In this document: positions 1-8,977 of the stretch, piece by piece
How positions within the stretch are numbered: the first letter of the stretch is position 1
Layout: every line of letters starts with the position of its first letter
Made by a program: the position numbers and the translations under genes
Notes under the pieces: model-generated
What the model saw: the letters and a program-made list of their open reading frames with translations, nothing else
Told to the model about the DNA's origin: nothing
Databases searched by the model: none
DNA from: Desulfocarbo sp964620595
GTDB taxonomy: Bacteria > Desulfobacterota > Desulfarculia > Desulfarculales > Desulfarculaceae
Assembly: GCA_964620595.1 (NCBI GenBank)
Contig: CAZUHP010000004.1
Span: forward strand, 69,919 to 133,918
Length of the DNA stretch: 64,000 nt
Direction of reading: 5' to 3'

Positions 1-121
1 GGCGGCGGCGGGAAAAGGGCCTCAGGAGCAACGACTTCCAGGTGGTGTAGTCGCTCTTTATCATCTCCCGGCGGAAACGCTTCTTGAGCCCCCGCACCTG
101 TATGACCGGTTGGCTGCTCAT
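1..121 (-). CDS. ABC transporter ATP-binding protein, polysaccharide export (partial, N-terminus)
   Basis: Only the first 40 codons lie in the window; the gene runs off the left edge. The ATG at 121 overlaps the TGA of the permease by four bases (ATGA), so the two are translationally coupled. The visible N-terminus (MSSQPVIQVRGLKKRFRREM) resembles the start of Wzt-like ATPases that power polysaccharide export, with an early strand before the Walker A region, which is not included. The Wzt assignment rests mostly on the adjoining ABC-2 permease and the sugar-phosphate transferase; the ATPase motifs themselves cannot be seen here. Confidence 0.7.
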   Translation of the reverse strand, partial: MSSQPVIQVRGLKKRFRREMIKSDYTTWKSLLLRPFSRRR

Positions 122-918
122 ATCTTCTCGGCGAAGTATTCCTTGAAATGCTCGAAGATCATGATGGCCGCGGCCATCAGCACCATGCTGAGCACCAGCA
201 TCACGCCCAACAGGTCCCAGCGGGGCCAGCGGCCCCAGAAGAACACGTCGTGATAGGCCAGGCTGAAAACCGCCGCCGGGTTGAAATAGACCAGGAAGCG
301 GTAGCGGTCCGGCACCTGGGAGAGAGGGTACAGGATGGGGGTCAGGAAGAACCACAGGGTGAGGATGTTGCCCAGGATGTGCCGGGTGTCCCGCATGAAC
401 ACGTTGGCCGTGGCCAGGATCAGCACCAGGCCGAACACGAAGAGGATGTGCACCAGGGCCACGGGGATGAAGGCCAGGGCGTGGATGGTGATGGGCACCC
501 CGTTGACCAGCATGAAGCCAAAGAGGATGGGCAGGCTAAGGAGGTAGTTCACGAAGTTGGCCGCCACCTTCACCGCGGGCAGCACCTGCTGGGGAAACAG
601 CACCTTGGTCACCAGGCTTCCCCCGTCCGACACCGCGCCGGCGCCCTCCATGAGGGCGGAGGAAAAGAATATCCAGGGCAGAAGCCCGGTGAACATGAAC
701 ACCGCGTAGTTTTCCATCTGCACCCGGAAGTACACCGAAAACACCAGGGCGTAGACGCTGAGGAGCAACAGCGGGTTCAGGAAGGTCCAGAGAAAGCCCA
801 GCACCGACCCCCGGTAGCGGCCCTTCAGCTCGCGGCCGGTGAGCGCCGCCACCAGGGCCTGGTGGCGGCCGAGTTCGGCCCAGAAGCGCAAGAAGATGTT
901 CTGCCGGCTGCCTGCCAT
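118..918 (-). CDS. ABC-2 type polysaccharide export permease
   Basis: A 266-residue inner-membrane protein with about six hydrophobic segments and the N-terminal signature of the ABC-2/Wzm family: LTGRELKGRYRGSVLGFLWTF followed by a long TM block. Length fits Wzm/KpsM/RfbA-type permeases (about 260). It would form the membrane channel that moves a lipid-linked polysaccharide (O-antigen, capsule or similar) to the periplasm with the ATPase encoded next. The ATG at 918 follows a weak GGTGAG ribosome-binding site. The polyprenyl sugar transferase at 1010-2407 supports a surface-polysaccharide locus. The exact polymer cannot be told. Confidence 0.88.
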   Translation of the reverse strand: MAGSRQNIFLRFWAELGRHQALVAALTGRELKGRYRGSVLGFLWTFLNPLLLLSVYALVFSVYFRVQMENYAVFMFTGLLPWIFFSSALMEGAGAVSDGGSLVTKVLFPQQVLPAVKVAANFVNYLLSLPILFGFMLVNGVPITIHALAFIPVALVHILFVFGLVLILATANVFMRDTRHILGNILTLWFFLTPILYPLSQVPDRYRFLVYFNPAAVFSLAYHDVFFWGRWPRWDLLGVMLVLSMVLMAAAIMIFEHFKEYFAEKI

Positions 919-1009
919 GGACTCACCAATAGAGGGTTTCCCGCCCGGCCTTGAAAACGGGCGCGCCTAACTCATACCCCAAAAAGCCACGATTCTCAAA
1001 GACCTGATT

Positions 1010-2407
1010 TTAATAGGCGTGGGGATGGATGAAGCCCCGGACCACGGTGAGCGCCATGATCTTGAAGTCCAGGGCCAGGGACCAGTTCTCGATGTAGTAG
1101 AGGTCGTGCTCTATGCGCCGCTCCAGGGAGGTGTTGCCCCGCCAGCCGTTGATCTGGGCCCAGCCGGTGATGCCGGCCTTCATCTTGTGCCGGAGCATGT
1201 AGCGCGGCACCTTGGACTTGAAATCGCTGATGAACTCGGGCCGCTCCGGCCGGGGGCCCACCAGGCTCATCTCCCCCTTGAGTACGTTGAAGAACTGGGG
1301 CAGCTCGTCCAGGCTGGTGCGCCGCATGAAGGCCCCCAGCTTGGTGCGGCGGGGGTCGTCCTGGCAGGCCCACACCGGGCCGCACTCCGCCTCCGCGTCC
1401 ACGTACATGGAGCGGAACTTGAGCATGTCGAACAGCTTGCCGTCCAGGCCCATGCGTTTCTGGCGATAGAGCACCGGCCCGGGCGAGGACAGCTTCACCC
1501 CGATGGCCAGGGCCAGCATCACCGGGCTGAGCAGCACGATGCCCACCAGCGAGCCCAGGATGTCCACCGCCCGCTTGAGCACCCGGTTCCAGCCCTCCAG
1601 GGGGGTGGAGCGCAGGCCGATGATGGGCAGGCCGTCGAACTCCTCCACCGTGCCCCGGAGGCTGATATAGCGGAACAAATCGGGCACCACCTGCACGTCC
1701 ACCATCTCCTCGGCCACCTCGTTCATGACCTGGACGATGCGGTCGTGGGCGGAAAGGGGCAGGGCTATGACCACCACGTGCACCTGGTGCTCGGCGATGA
1801 CCTGCTGGATGTCCTCGGGCATGCCCAGCACCGGCAGCCCGTCCACCTCGCTGCCCACCCGGGAGGGGGTGCAGGTCAAAAACCCCACGATGTTCAGCCC
1901 CAAGACCGGCTGGCGCCGGATCTTGGCCGCCACCATGCGGCCCAGGTCCTCCACCCCCACGATCAGCACCCGCTCGCTGGCATAGCCGGGGGCAAAGCGC
2001 GACCAGAGGCGGCGCAAGAGCGGCCGGTAGGCCAGCATGCCCACGATGATGAACACGTAGAAATGCACGAAGACCAAGCGGCTGAACTCGTAGGGCTTGA
2101 GGAACCAGGTTATGGCGATGGCGATGGTGACGCCCAGGGTGGCGGCCTGGAACACCGGCCAGATGAGCTGGGTGATGCGGGCCCAGGGCCGGCGGTAGAG
2201 GCCAATGGCCTGCAAGACCACGGCAAAGACCACCAGGACCAGGGCCAAGAGGGTGAGGTACAGCTTGAGGTCGGGAACGCCCTTGGTCACCGGGAACACG
2301 GGCGCGAAAAAGCGGACGTAATAGGCCGCAAGCCAGCAGAGCGCCACCATAAAGAGGTCGCTCAAGAAAAGTACCGACCGGAAAAATTGGAGGCGTTTTT
2401 GGAACAT
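1010..2407 (-). CDS. Undecaprenyl-phosphate sugar-1-phosphate transferase (WbaP/WcaJ-like polyprenyl glycosylphosphotransferase)
   Basis: This 465-residue protein starts the lipid-linked assembly of a polysaccharide by moving a sugar-1-phosphate from a UDP-sugar to undecaprenyl phosphate. Four N-terminal TM helices come first, then a CoA-binding-like Rossmann region (around SERVLIVGVEDLG), one more hydrophobic segment, and the C-terminal bacterial sugar transferase domain with KRAVDILGS, the LYRQKRMG block, KFRSM and DELPQFFNVLKGEMSLVGPR. I use ATG 2407 (MFQKRLQFFRSV). The frame stays open to 2512, but that stretch overlaps dksA and lacks protein-like sequence. It belongs with the export genes on its left. 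Confidence 0.9.
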   Translation of the reverse strand: MFQKRLQFFRSVLFLSDLFMVALCWLAAYYVRFFAPVFPVTKGVPDLKLYLTLLALVLVVFAVVLQAIGLYRRPWARITQLIWPVFQAATLGVTIAIAITWFLKPYEFSRLVFVHFYVFIIVGMLAYRPLLRRLWSRFAPGYASERVLIVGVEDLGRMVAAKIRRQPVLGLNIVGFLTCTPSRVGSEVDGLPVLGMPEDIQQVIAEHQVHVVVIALPLSAHDRIVQVMNEVAEEMVDVQVVPDLFRYISLRGTVEEFDGLPIIGLRSTPLEGWNRVLKRAVDILGSLVGIVLLSPVMLALAIGVKLSSPGPVLYRQKRMGLDGKLFDMLKFRSMYVDAEAECGPVWACQDDPRRTKLGAFMRRTSLDELPQFFNVLKGEMSLVGPRPERPEFISDFKSKVPRYMLRHKMKAGITGWAQINGWRGNTSLERRIEHDLYYIENWSLALDFKIMALTVVRGFIHPHAY

Positions 2408-2466
2408 GCTCGGATCGCCTGCGCCGCCTTTGGGCCTCCCACTATGGCCGGGGCCAGGCCGGGGAG

Positions 2467-2829
2467 CTATTTGCCGCGGGCCTTCTCCATGGCCTCTTGG
2501 CGCTTCTTGCAATCAAAGCAAAGGGTTGTAACTGGCCGCGCCCGCAGCCGCTTCTCGCCGATCTCCTCGCCACACGCTTCGCAAATGCCATAGGAGCCGT
2601 CGTCGATGCGTTGCAGGGCTTCCTGGATCTTGGAGATGAGTTTGCGCTCCCGGTCCCGGATGCGCAGGAGAAAGTTGCGGTCAGACTCCAAGGCGGCGCG
2701 GTCTGTGGGGTCTGGGTAGTTTTCCTTGCTGTCGGTCATTCCCGCCACGGTGCGCTCGGCCTCTGACAGGAGGTCGTCCATCTTTTGCTGCAAGAGCTGA
2801 CGAAATTCTTCCAGCTGTGCTTCGTCCAT
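2467..2829 (-). CDS. dksA: RNA polymerase-binding transcription factor DksA/TraR-family
   Basis: A 120-residue coiled-coil regulator that inserts into the RNA polymerase secondary channel and, with ppGpp, tunes stringent-response transcription. The coiled-coil tip motif DPTDRA is at residues 40-45. A four-cysteine zinc finger is at C83-x2-C86 and C104-x2-C107 (CEAC...CFDC), so this is the zinc-bearing form. An AAGGAG site precedes the ATG. The 116-base gap to moaC suggests its own promoter. The length is shorter than E. coli DksA (151) but usual for deltaproteobacterial paralogs, so TraR-like naming remains possible. Confidence 0.92.
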   Translation of the reverse strand: MDEAQLEEFRQLLQQKMDDLLSEAERTVAGMTDSKENYPDPTDRAALESDRNFLLRIRDRERKLISKIQEALQRIDDGSYGICEACGEEIGEKRLRARPVTTLCFDCKKRQEAMEKARGK

Positions 2830-2945
2830 GCATAACTCCTTAGAAGCCGACGGGAATCGAGGATTGAGTCTATCATGGGGCCGTGCGGCTGTAAAGCCTG
2901 CCCACCTGCCCGCTTGCCTGCCCGCCGGCCTGCCCGCCGGCCGGG

Positions 2946-3410
2946 TCAGCGCCGGTACTCCCCGCTTTTGCCGCCGCTTTTCTCCAGCAAAAGTACTTCC
3001 TCGATGACCGCATCGCGCTGCATGGCTTTGATCATATCATAAAGCGTAAGCGCAGCCACACTCACCGCGGTCAGGGCCTCCATCTCCACCCCGGTGGGGG
3101 CGGTGGTGATCACCTCGGCCTCGATGACCACCCCATCGGCCTGGGGGGTCAGCTCCAGGCGCACCGAGCTGATGGGCAGCGGGTGGCACAGGGGTATGAG
3201 GTCCGGGGTGCGTTTGGCGGCCATGATGCCGGCCACCCGGGCCACGGCCAGGGCGTCGCCCTTGGGCACCTTGCCATCGGTTATGGCCGCCACGGTCTCG
3301 GGCCTCAGCGCCACCCGGCCCCGGGCCAGGGCCCGCCGGCGGGTGGGCTCCTTGCCGCTCACGTCCACCATGCGGGCGGCGCCTTTTTCATCCACGTGCG
3401 TGAGCCCCAC
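2946..3410 (-). CDS. moaC: Cyclic pyranopterin monophosphate synthase MoaC
   Basis: A 154-residue enzyme of molybdenum cofactor synthesis. It converts 3',8-cyclo-7,8-dihydroguanosine triphosphate to cyclic pyranopterin monophosphate. Family blocks are clear: KGDALAVARVAGIMAAKRT, DLIPLCHPL and GVEMEALTAVSVAALTLYDM. The start is GTG at 3410, preceded by AAGGAGG with about 9 bases spacing. The length is typical (about 160). It lies 19 bases after dnaJ on the same strand, so it may be read from the dnaJ transcript. No other moa gene is visible, so the pathway is split in this genome. Confidence 0.96.
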   Translation of the reverse strand: MGLTHVDEKGAARMVDVSGKEPTRRRALARGRVALRPETVAAITDGKVPKGDALAVARVAGIMAAKRTPDLIPLCHPLPISSVRLELTPQADGVVIEAEVITTAPTGVEMEALTAVSVAALTLYDMIKAMQRDAVIEEVLLLEKSGGKSGEYRR

Positions 3411-3429
3411 TGCGCTGGCCCTCCTTAGG

Positions 3430-4572
3430 CTAGTTGAGTCCCCAGAGTCGTTTCTTCTTCTTGGCGGTGCGGGGGGAGGCGCCTTCCTCCTCCCGGGGCA
3501 CCTCGGCAGCCTCCCTGTCGCCCAGCTCGGCGAACTCCTCCAGCAGCTCGCGCTGCCGCCGGGAAAGCTTGGTAGGGGTCTTGACCATGAGCTGCACGTG
3601 CAAGTCCCCCCGGCCGCCGCCCCGCAGCCGGGGCATGCCCAGCCCTTTCAGGCGCACCAGGTCGCCGGTCTGGGCGCCGGCGGGCAGGTTCAGCTCCACC
3701 GGCCCGTCCACCAGGCTGTCCACCATCACGGTGCGGCCCAGGGCGGCCTGGACCATGGACACCTCCAGCCGCCGGTATAGGTCGTCGCCGTTGCGCTCGA
3801 AGACCGGATGGGGCCGCACGTGCACCACCACGTACAGGTCGCCCGGGGGGCCGCCCAGGGCCCCGCCCTCGCCCTCGCCCCGCATGCGGAGCTTCTGGCC
3901 GTGGGTGATGCCCGCCGGCACCCGCACGGTCAGCTCCTTTTCCTGGTAGGTGCGCCCCCGGCCCGAGCACTGGGGGCAGGGGTCGGTCACTGCCCGGCCC
4001 TGGCCGCCGCAGGTGGGGCAGGTGGTGGCCAGGCGGAAAAAGCCCTGGGAACGCACCACCTGGCCCTGGCCGCCACAGGTGCGGCAGATGGGCGGCTCCT
4101 CGCCGCCCCGCTGGCCCCGGCCCTGGCAGGCCTGGCAGGCAAGCTCCCGGCCCACCGGGAAGGTGACCTGCTTGCCCTGGGCCGCCTCCTCCAGGCTTAT
4201 CTCCAGGTCATAGCGCAGGTCGCGGCCCTGGCGGGGGCCGCCCGGGCGCCCGCCGGCCCCGCCAAAGCCGAAAAAGCCCTCGAAGATGTCCGAAAAGGCG
4301 CTGAAGATGTCGTTCACCCCGCCGAAGCCCTGGAAGCCGGTGGAGCGCAGGCCCTCGTGGCCGTACAGGTCATAGGCGCGGCGGCGCTCGGGGTCGCGCA
4401 ACACCTCATAGGCCTCGGCGCACTCCTTGAAGCGCTCCTCGGCCTCCTTGTCGCCGGGGTTGCGGTCGGGATGGTACTTGAGCGCCAGCCGACGGTAGGC
4501 CTTCTTTATGGTTTCGCCGTCGGCGTCCCTTTCAACGCCCAGCACCTCGTAATAGCACCTCTTCACGCTCAT
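3430..4572 (-). CDS. dnaJ: Chaperone protein DnaJ
   Basis: A 380-residue Hsp40 co-chaperone that stimulates DnaK ATPase and delivers unfolded clients. The J domain fills about residues 1-72 with the HPD motif at 34-36. It is followed by a Gly/Phe-rich linker (about 76-112), the zinc-binding CxxCxGxG region (C146/C149, C163/C166, C185/C188, C199/C202) and the C-terminal substrate domains. The C-terminus carries an extra Lys/Arg-rich tail (AKKKKRLWGLN). I place the start at ATG 4572 (MSVKRCYYEVLG); the frame stays open upstream but overlaps two other genes. dnaK and grpE are not in the window. Confidence 0.96.
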   Translation of the reverse strand: MSVKRCYYEVLGVERDADGETIKKAYRRLALKYHPDRNPGDKEAEERFKECAEAYEVLRDPERRRAYDLYGHEGLRSTGFQGFGGVNDIFSAFSDIFEGFFGFGGAGGRPGGPRQGRDLRYDLEISLEEAAQGKQVTFPVGRELACQACQGRGQRGGEEPPICRTCGGQGQVVRSQGFFRLATTCPTCGGQGRAVTDPCPQCSGRGRTYQEKELTVRVPAGITHGQKLRMRGEGEGGALGGPPGDLYVVVHVRPHPVFERNGDDLYRRLEVSMVQAALGRTVMVDSLVDGPVELNLPAGAQTGDLVRLKGLGMPRLRGGGRGDLHVQLMVKTPTKLSRRQRELLEEFAELGDREAAEVPREEEGASPRTAKKKKRLWGLN

Positions 4573-4582
4573 GACTCGGGGC

Positions 4583-4924
4583 TCAGCTTTCTCCCTGGTG
4601 CAACAATCTGCGCGCGGCGGTGGCATGGGAGAGCTTGCCGGCCGCCTCGGCCCTTTCGGCCAGGCGGGCCAGGTCGCGCGGCTCCGGCTCCTCGCCCAGG
4701 AGCTGCTTGGCCCGGCGGTAGAGGAACAAATCGCCCGCCTCGGCCGCGGCGGCCGCGGCCTGGGCCAGTCCCTCGCGGTCCTCGGCCGCGGACAGGCACT
4801 CCAGGGCCTCGCCCCAACGGCCGGCCTGGGCCAAGGCCCGGCCCGCCGGCCCCAGCTCCGGGGAGCCCTGGGCCAGCATCTCCCGCCGCTTCTTGGCAGT
4901 GGGAAGCTCTCCCCTCTTGGCCAT
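4583..4924 (-). CDS. Hypothetical Ala-rich helical protein
   Basis: A 113-residue cytoplasmic protein that I do not recognise. It is almost entirely predicted helix and rich in Ala, Leu, Glu and Arg, with a pattern (ALAQAGRWGEALECLSAAED, then LARLAERAEAAGKLSHA) that resembles two or three degenerate TPR-like helical pairs. It sits 3 bases after rpoZ and 10 bases before dnaJ on the same strand, so the three are almost certainly co-transcribed. A scaffold or chaperone-linked role would be guesswork. The tight packing and coding-like composition support it being real. Confidence 0.65.
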   Translation of the reverse strand: MAKRGELPTAKKRREMLAQGSPELGPAGRALAQAGRWGEALECLSAAEDREGLAQAAAAAAEAGDLFLYRRAKQLLGEEPEPRDLARLAERAEAAGKLSHATAARRLLHQGES

Positions 4925-4927
4925 GGT

Positions 4928-5242
4928 CTAGCCCTCTTCCTGGTCTCCGGCCTCTTCCTCTCCCTCACCGGCCGCGGCCTTCTGGGCCGCGGCAATGGCG
5001 GCCAGGCGCTCGCGCTCCCGGGCCTCGGCCTCCAGGCGGCCCTTCTCGGCCTCCTCGGCGGTGACCGGGTAGACGGCCCCCGCGGCGATCTCGCGCAGGG
5101 CCAGCACCACCTCCTTGTTCTTGGACTCCAGGTGGGGTGGCGCGCCCTCGCGGAGCTGGCGCACCCGCTTGGCGGCCAGGTGCACCAAAGAAAAGCGGTT
5201 GTTCACCTTACGCAGGCAATCCTCAACGGTTACTCGTGCCAT
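4928..5242 (-). CDS. rpoZ: DNA-directed RNA polymerase subunit omega
   Basis: A 104-residue RNA polymerase assembly subunit that wraps the beta-prime C-terminus. The N-terminal half holds the family pattern: MARVTVEDCLRKV, then NRFSLVHLAAKRVRQL, then NKEVVLALREIAAGAV. The C-terminal 40 residues form a charged Ala/Glu tail (AAAGEGEEEAGDQEEG) that resembles the acidic tails of S6 and L9 in this window. It lies between the DUF4340 gene (44-base gap) and the small helical protein. The start is ATG 5242. Confidence 0.93.
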   Translation of the reverse strand: MARVTVEDCLRKVNNRFSLVHLAAKRVRQLREGAPPHLESKNKEVVLALREIAAGAVYPVTAEEAEKGRLEAEARERERLAAIAAAQKAAAGEGEEEAGDQEEG

Positions 5243-5286
5243 GACTCGTTTTCCTTCTCAGGGCCCAGGAGCCCTTCCTAAAGGAG

Positions 5287-6663
5287 CTAGCGCCCCTGGC
5301 GGGGCTTCTGGTCATCCCCCTTGGGGATGCTGTTCAACAGTTCGGGCTTCACGCCAAAGATACGCCGATCGCCCTTGACCTGCACGGCCAAAAGCCCGCT
5401 TTGCGCATCTTTTTTGCCTATGAGCAGGGTGTAGGCCCGGGCCTGCTCCGGCTTGTCCTTGTCCTGCTGCTTTATCTCGATGGTCCAGCGGGGCTCCTCC
5501 AGGCCGTAGTCGCCCTTGGCGGGAAGTATCTTCTCGAACTTGAGTTCCTTCAAATCCCACAGCAACAGGTCCAGGGCCGAATCCACCGCCTCTCCCCCGC
5601 CGTCCGGGCGGCGCTTCCACTGGCCCCCTTCCTTCACATAGACCTGGTCCTTGCGGCCGGGGGCCTTGACGGTCAGGGCCAACACCCGCTCGCGGTCCAG
5701 CTCCCACACCTTGCGGTAGGCCAGGTCCTTGCGGGATTTCCGCAGGCGTTGCAAGGTGTTGTCCTTCACCACCAGCACCGGCCCTCCCGCCAGGCGCCGC
5801 ACGTAGCTCTCGTCGCCGGTCTTGGCCCGGCCGCCCACCACCATTCCGGCCCGGCCGCCGCCCGCCAGGCCCAGGACCAGGCGCATCCGGGGCTGGGCCA
5901 GGCCCATCCGCTTGGGGTCGATGCCGCTGTCCACGAAGTCCGCCACCCGCATGCCGTGTATCTGGAAGAGCCAGTCCTCCACCTCCTCGGCCGAGGCCCG
6001 CTCGCCGCCGGCAAAGCGCCATTCCGGCTTCGGGCCGGCCTTCTTGCGCTCCAGCACCAAGTCCCCGCCCTGCTTGCGCTTCAGCTCGATGCGCTCCACG
6101 TCGGCCACCACGAAATCCAAGACGGCCTTGTCGCGCAGGTCGAACAGGGTGAGCGATATCTGGAAGCGGTCCTTGCCCGGCAGGAGCCACACCTCGCCCC
6201 GGCTGTCCGGGGGGGCGGCGTAGAAGTACTCGCCCGAGGGGCTCCGGTCGCCCACCAGAAGCTCGGCGGTCTCGCCCTTGCGGCCGGTGAGCCTCACCCG
6301 CACCCGGGGCGGCTTCAAGCCGAAATCGGCCAGGTTCTTCTGGCCTTGCAGGCGCCGCTGCCAGTGGGCGCCCAGCAGGGTGTCCAGCAAGCGGCCCACC
6401 CGCACCCCGTCGGCCTGCCAGTCCACCGGCTTGACCATCTGCCACTTGTGCTCCTGGTCCCGCCGCTCGATACGCACCGGCCGGGGGTAGTCCTCGCCCG
6501 AAAGCTCCACCACCTGCACGTTCAGGGGATCGTCCAGGCTGAGCACCTTGCTGGCGGTCCGCTGCTCCAGGCTGACCCGCTCGGCCCGCTCGGCCGTGTA
6601 GAAATAGGCCCCCGCGGCCACCGCCAGTACAAACAGCCAAGCCAGAACCTTGCGCAGACTCAC
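5287..6663 (-). CDS. DUF4340 domain-containing protein, Gld operon
   Basis: A 458-residue exported or membrane-anchored protein. An N-terminal hydrophobic segment (KVLAWLFVLAVAAGAYFY, residues 5-22) is followed by two DUF4340-like repeats, one including WQMVKPVDWQADGVRVGRLL and the other WTIEIKQQDKDKPEQARAYT near the end. DUF4340 proteins usually accompany GldFG-like ABC systems in bacteria that do not glide; their biochemical role is unknown. Its start overlaps the end of the GldG-like gene by four bases, which makes it the last gene of the four-gene operon 9948 to 5287. Confidence 0.85.
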   Translation of the reverse strand: MSLRKVLAWLFVLAVAAGAYFYTAERAERVSLEQRTASKVLSLDDPLNVQVVELSGEDYPRPVRIERRDQEHKWQMVKPVDWQADGVRVGRLLDTLLGAHWQRRLQGQKNLADFGLKPPRVRVRLTGRKGETAELLVGDRSPSGEYFYAAPPDSRGEVWLLPGKDRFQISLTLFDLRDKAVLDFVVADVERIELKRKQGGDLVLERKKAGPKPEWRFAGGERASAEEVEDWLFQIHGMRVADFVDSGIDPKRMGLAQPRMRLVLGLAGGGRAGMVVGGRAKTGDESYVRRLAGGPVLVVKDNTLQRLRKSRKDLAYRKVWELDRERVLALTVKAPGRKDQVYVKEGGQWKRRPDGGGEAVDSALDLLLWDLKELKFEKILPAKGDYGLEEPRWTIEIKQQDKDKPEQARAYTLLIGKKDAQSGLLAVQVKGDRRIFGVKPELLNSIPKGDDQKPRQGR

Positions 6664-8222
6664 GCCGGCTTCCTCCGGGATACGGCCACCACCACGCCTA
6701 TCACCACAAAGATAAGCGGCAACACCACCACCGGCAACCAGAACACCACCCGAGCCTGGAAAGGCTGGATCAACAGCGGCTGGTTGGCCTCCTGCTTGGG
6801 GGTGATGGAGATCAAATCCTCCTCCTGGGCCAGGAAGCTGACACTGTTGAGCACCAGATCGCGGTTGCCGGCCAGCTCCAGATTGGCGTTGTTGGCGAAA
6901 TCCGCGTCGCCAAACACGATCAACCGCCCGCGCGGGGGCAGCGTGTCCGGCCCGTCCGGCTTCTTGGGCGGCCGGGGCAGCTCCACCACCACCCCCAGGC
7001 TCACCGGGCCGGAGAGGTCTCTGCCCTCGTTGAACTCCGGCTTCTCATCCAGCTTGTGGTAATCCACCTCGGCCCAGGACTTGGGGCCGGTGGAGACCAG
7101 CTCCACCCCGGTCACCCCGGGGGGCAGCTTGGGGGCCAGGGACACCGAGCGGGCGATGGGGAAGAAGCAGATGATGTTCTCCAGGGGGGTCACCACCTGG
7201 TGGGAGCCGTAGCTGACCGCCACCGGCACCGTGGGGCCGGCCCCGTAGAAGATGGCGTTGATGTCCAGCACCATGTTGTCGCCCAGGACCACCCCCCACT
7301 TCTTGAGCCAGGCGGTGAGGCCGGGGCGGGTGTCGGGCTCCAGCATCATCAGCACGCCGCCGCCTTTTTCCAGGTACTTGGCCAGGCGTTCCTTTTCCTG
7401 GTCCAGCAGGGCCTTGACCGGCGCGGCCACGATCACGGCCACCGCGTCGTCGGGCACCTTCTCCCGCGTGGCCAAGAGCAGGGTCTTGACCTCGTAGTTC
7501 TGGTTCTCCAGGGTCTTCTTCAGCTCGGAGAAGTCCTGCTTGCCGATTCCCTTGAGATCGCGCTCGCCATGGCCGCTGAGGAAGTAGATGGTCTTCTTGC
7601 CGGTGCGGGTGATGCGGATCAAGGCGTTGGTCAGCTTCTGCTCGTCGGGCAGGTTGACCTTCTCCTCCTTGTCCTTGGTCACCAGCACCAACTGGCCGTG
7701 GCTCTTGACGTTGAAGCGCTTGGCCAGGGCCGGCTCGTTGTCGGCGTCCACGAAGCGGTAGGTGAACTGGCGGTCGTGGTAGGCGTAGAGGTCCAGCAGG
7801 TCCTTGACCTGTTGCCGCCCGGCCTGGCCCTCCTTGAAGAAGGCATAGACCTTGATCGGCTGGTCCAGCTCCTCCAGCACCTTGATCGTCTGGGGCGCCA
7901 GGGAGAGCTTCTGGCCCTGGGACAAGTCCCAGCGCAGGTGATGGCGCCCGGCCAAGGCGCCCAGGAACACCACCAGGGCCGCCACCGCCACCACCGCGGC
8001 GCCGGCGCCCAGGCCCAGCCGGAAGCTGCGGGTGCCCATGGCCCGGCCCACCTGGCGGCGGGCCAGGACCAGCGCCGCCGCCACCAGGGCCAGCCCCACC
8101 CCGGCCGCCAGGAGCCCGTACATGGCGTACCGCATGCTGAGCGCGTAGAACAACCCGCCCAGGGCGGCCAGGAGCAGTCCGCCCAGCGCCAGCCACTTTG
8201 CCGTCGTCTTTACGCCTTCCAC
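6660..8222 (-). CDS. GldG-family ABC-type auxiliary transport protein
   Basis: A 520-residue membrane protein with TM segments near the N-terminus (three by residue 90), a large extracytoplasmic domain of the GldG/ABC_transp_aux type (around LKVLEELDQPIKVYAFFKEG to GHGERDLKGIGKQDFSELKK) and a C-terminal TM anchor ending in VVVAVSRRKPA. In Flavobacteria GldG works with GldA and GldF; elsewhere the trio has unknown cargo. Its start overlaps the permease end by 13 bases and its stop overlaps the DUF4340 start by 4, so the operon is tightly coupled. Confidence 0.87.
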   Translation of the reverse strand: MEGVKTTAKWLALGGLLLAALGGLFYALSMRYAMYGLLAAGVGLALVAAALVLARRQVGRAMGTRSFRLGLGAGAAVVAVAALVVFLGALAGRHHLRWDLSQGQKLSLAPQTIKVLEELDQPIKVYAFFKEGQAGRQQVKDLLDLYAYHDRQFTYRFVDADNEPALAKRFNVKSHGQLVLVTKDKEEKVNLPDEQKLTNALIRITRTGKKTIYFLSGHGERDLKGIGKQDFSELKKTLENQNYEVKTLLLATREKVPDDAVAVIVAAPVKALLDQEKERLAKYLEKGGGVLMMLEPDTRPGLTAWLKKWGVVLGDNMVLDINAIFYGAGPTVPVAVSYGSHQVVTPLENIICFFPIARSVSLAPKLPPGVTGVELVSTGPKSWAEVDYHKLDEKPEFNEGRDLSGPVSLGVVVELPRPPKKPDGPDTLPPRGRLIVFGDADFANNANLELAGNRDLVLNSVSFLAQEEDLISITPKQEANQPLLIQPFQARVVFWLPVVVLPLIFVVIGVVVAVSRRKPA

Positions 8223-8977
8223 CGCTTGGCCTCCAGCACGCGAATGCTAACGAAAAGGAAGAACCCAATGAACAGGATGAAGTAGGCCACATCCGAGGTG
8301 TCGATGAGCCCCCGGCTGAAGTTCTGCAGGCGGGTGGTCAGGCTGAAGGACTCCAGGATGGGTCCGGCCTGTTCCCCCACCACGGCCGAGGACCAGCCCA
8401 GCACCCACAAGAAGAGCAGGCCGGCAAAGGAGGCCACCGCCGCCACGATCTGGTTCTCGGTGGCCGCCGAGGCCAGCATGCCCACCGCCACGAAGCCGCC
8501 GCACAACAGGAACATGCCCAAATAGCCCACCGCCACCGCCGGCAGGTAGGGATCGGAGAGCCAGACCAGGATGCCGATGTGCACCAGGGTGAGGCCCAGG
8601 ATCACGCTGATCATGGTCCAGGCGGCCAGGAACTTGGCCATGACCACGCTGAAGTCGGTGACCGGGTAGGACAAGAGCAGCTCTATGGTGCCGGTGCGGC
8701 GCTCCTCGGACAGAAGGCGCATGGTCAGAAGCGGCGCCACCAGGATGAAGATCACCGCCATGTTGCCCAGAAGCGGAGAGATGAGCCAGTCCATGAGGTT
8801 CATCTTCATGAGCACCGGGTTCTGCATGGCCTGCATGCTGTACATGGCGTACTGGGCCACCCCGGCGTAGAAGAAGTAGCCGGTTATCAACAAGAACCCC
8901 ACGATGAGCACGTAGGCGATGGCCGAGTGGAAATAGGCCCTCAACTCGCGCCAGTAGATTGCAGCGAAAGCCCTCAT
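8210..8977 (-). CDS. ABC transporter permease, GldF-like
   Basis: A 255-residue ABC-2 permease with six TM segments and the GldF/NosY signature RTGTIELLLSYPVTDFSVVMAKFL after TM2. It would form the channel of the ABC complex with the ATPase at 8974-9948 and the GldG-like partner. The ATG at 8977 overlaps the ATPase stop (ATGA). The permease family is clear. Cargo is unknown, and no other gliding gene is visible, so gliding motility should not be assumed. Confidence 0.88.
   Translation of the reverse strand: MRAFAAIYWRELRAYFHSAIAYVLIVGFLLITGYFFYAGVAQYAMYSMQAMQNPVLMKMNLMDWLISPLLGNMAVIFILVAPLLTMRLLSEERRTGTIELLLSYPVTDFSVVMAKFLAAWTMISVILGLTLVHIGILVWLSDPYLPAVAVGYLGMFLLCGGFVAVGMLASAATENQIVAAVASFAGLLFLWVLGWSSAVVGEQAGPILESFSLTTRLQNFSRGLIDTSDVAYFILFIGFFLFVSIRVLEAKRWKA

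Noticed and set aside
1019..2593. A 524-codon frame antisense to the sugar-phosphate transferase
   Set aside because: Shadow of a recognised gene; no domain, wrong composition, no ribosome-binding site.
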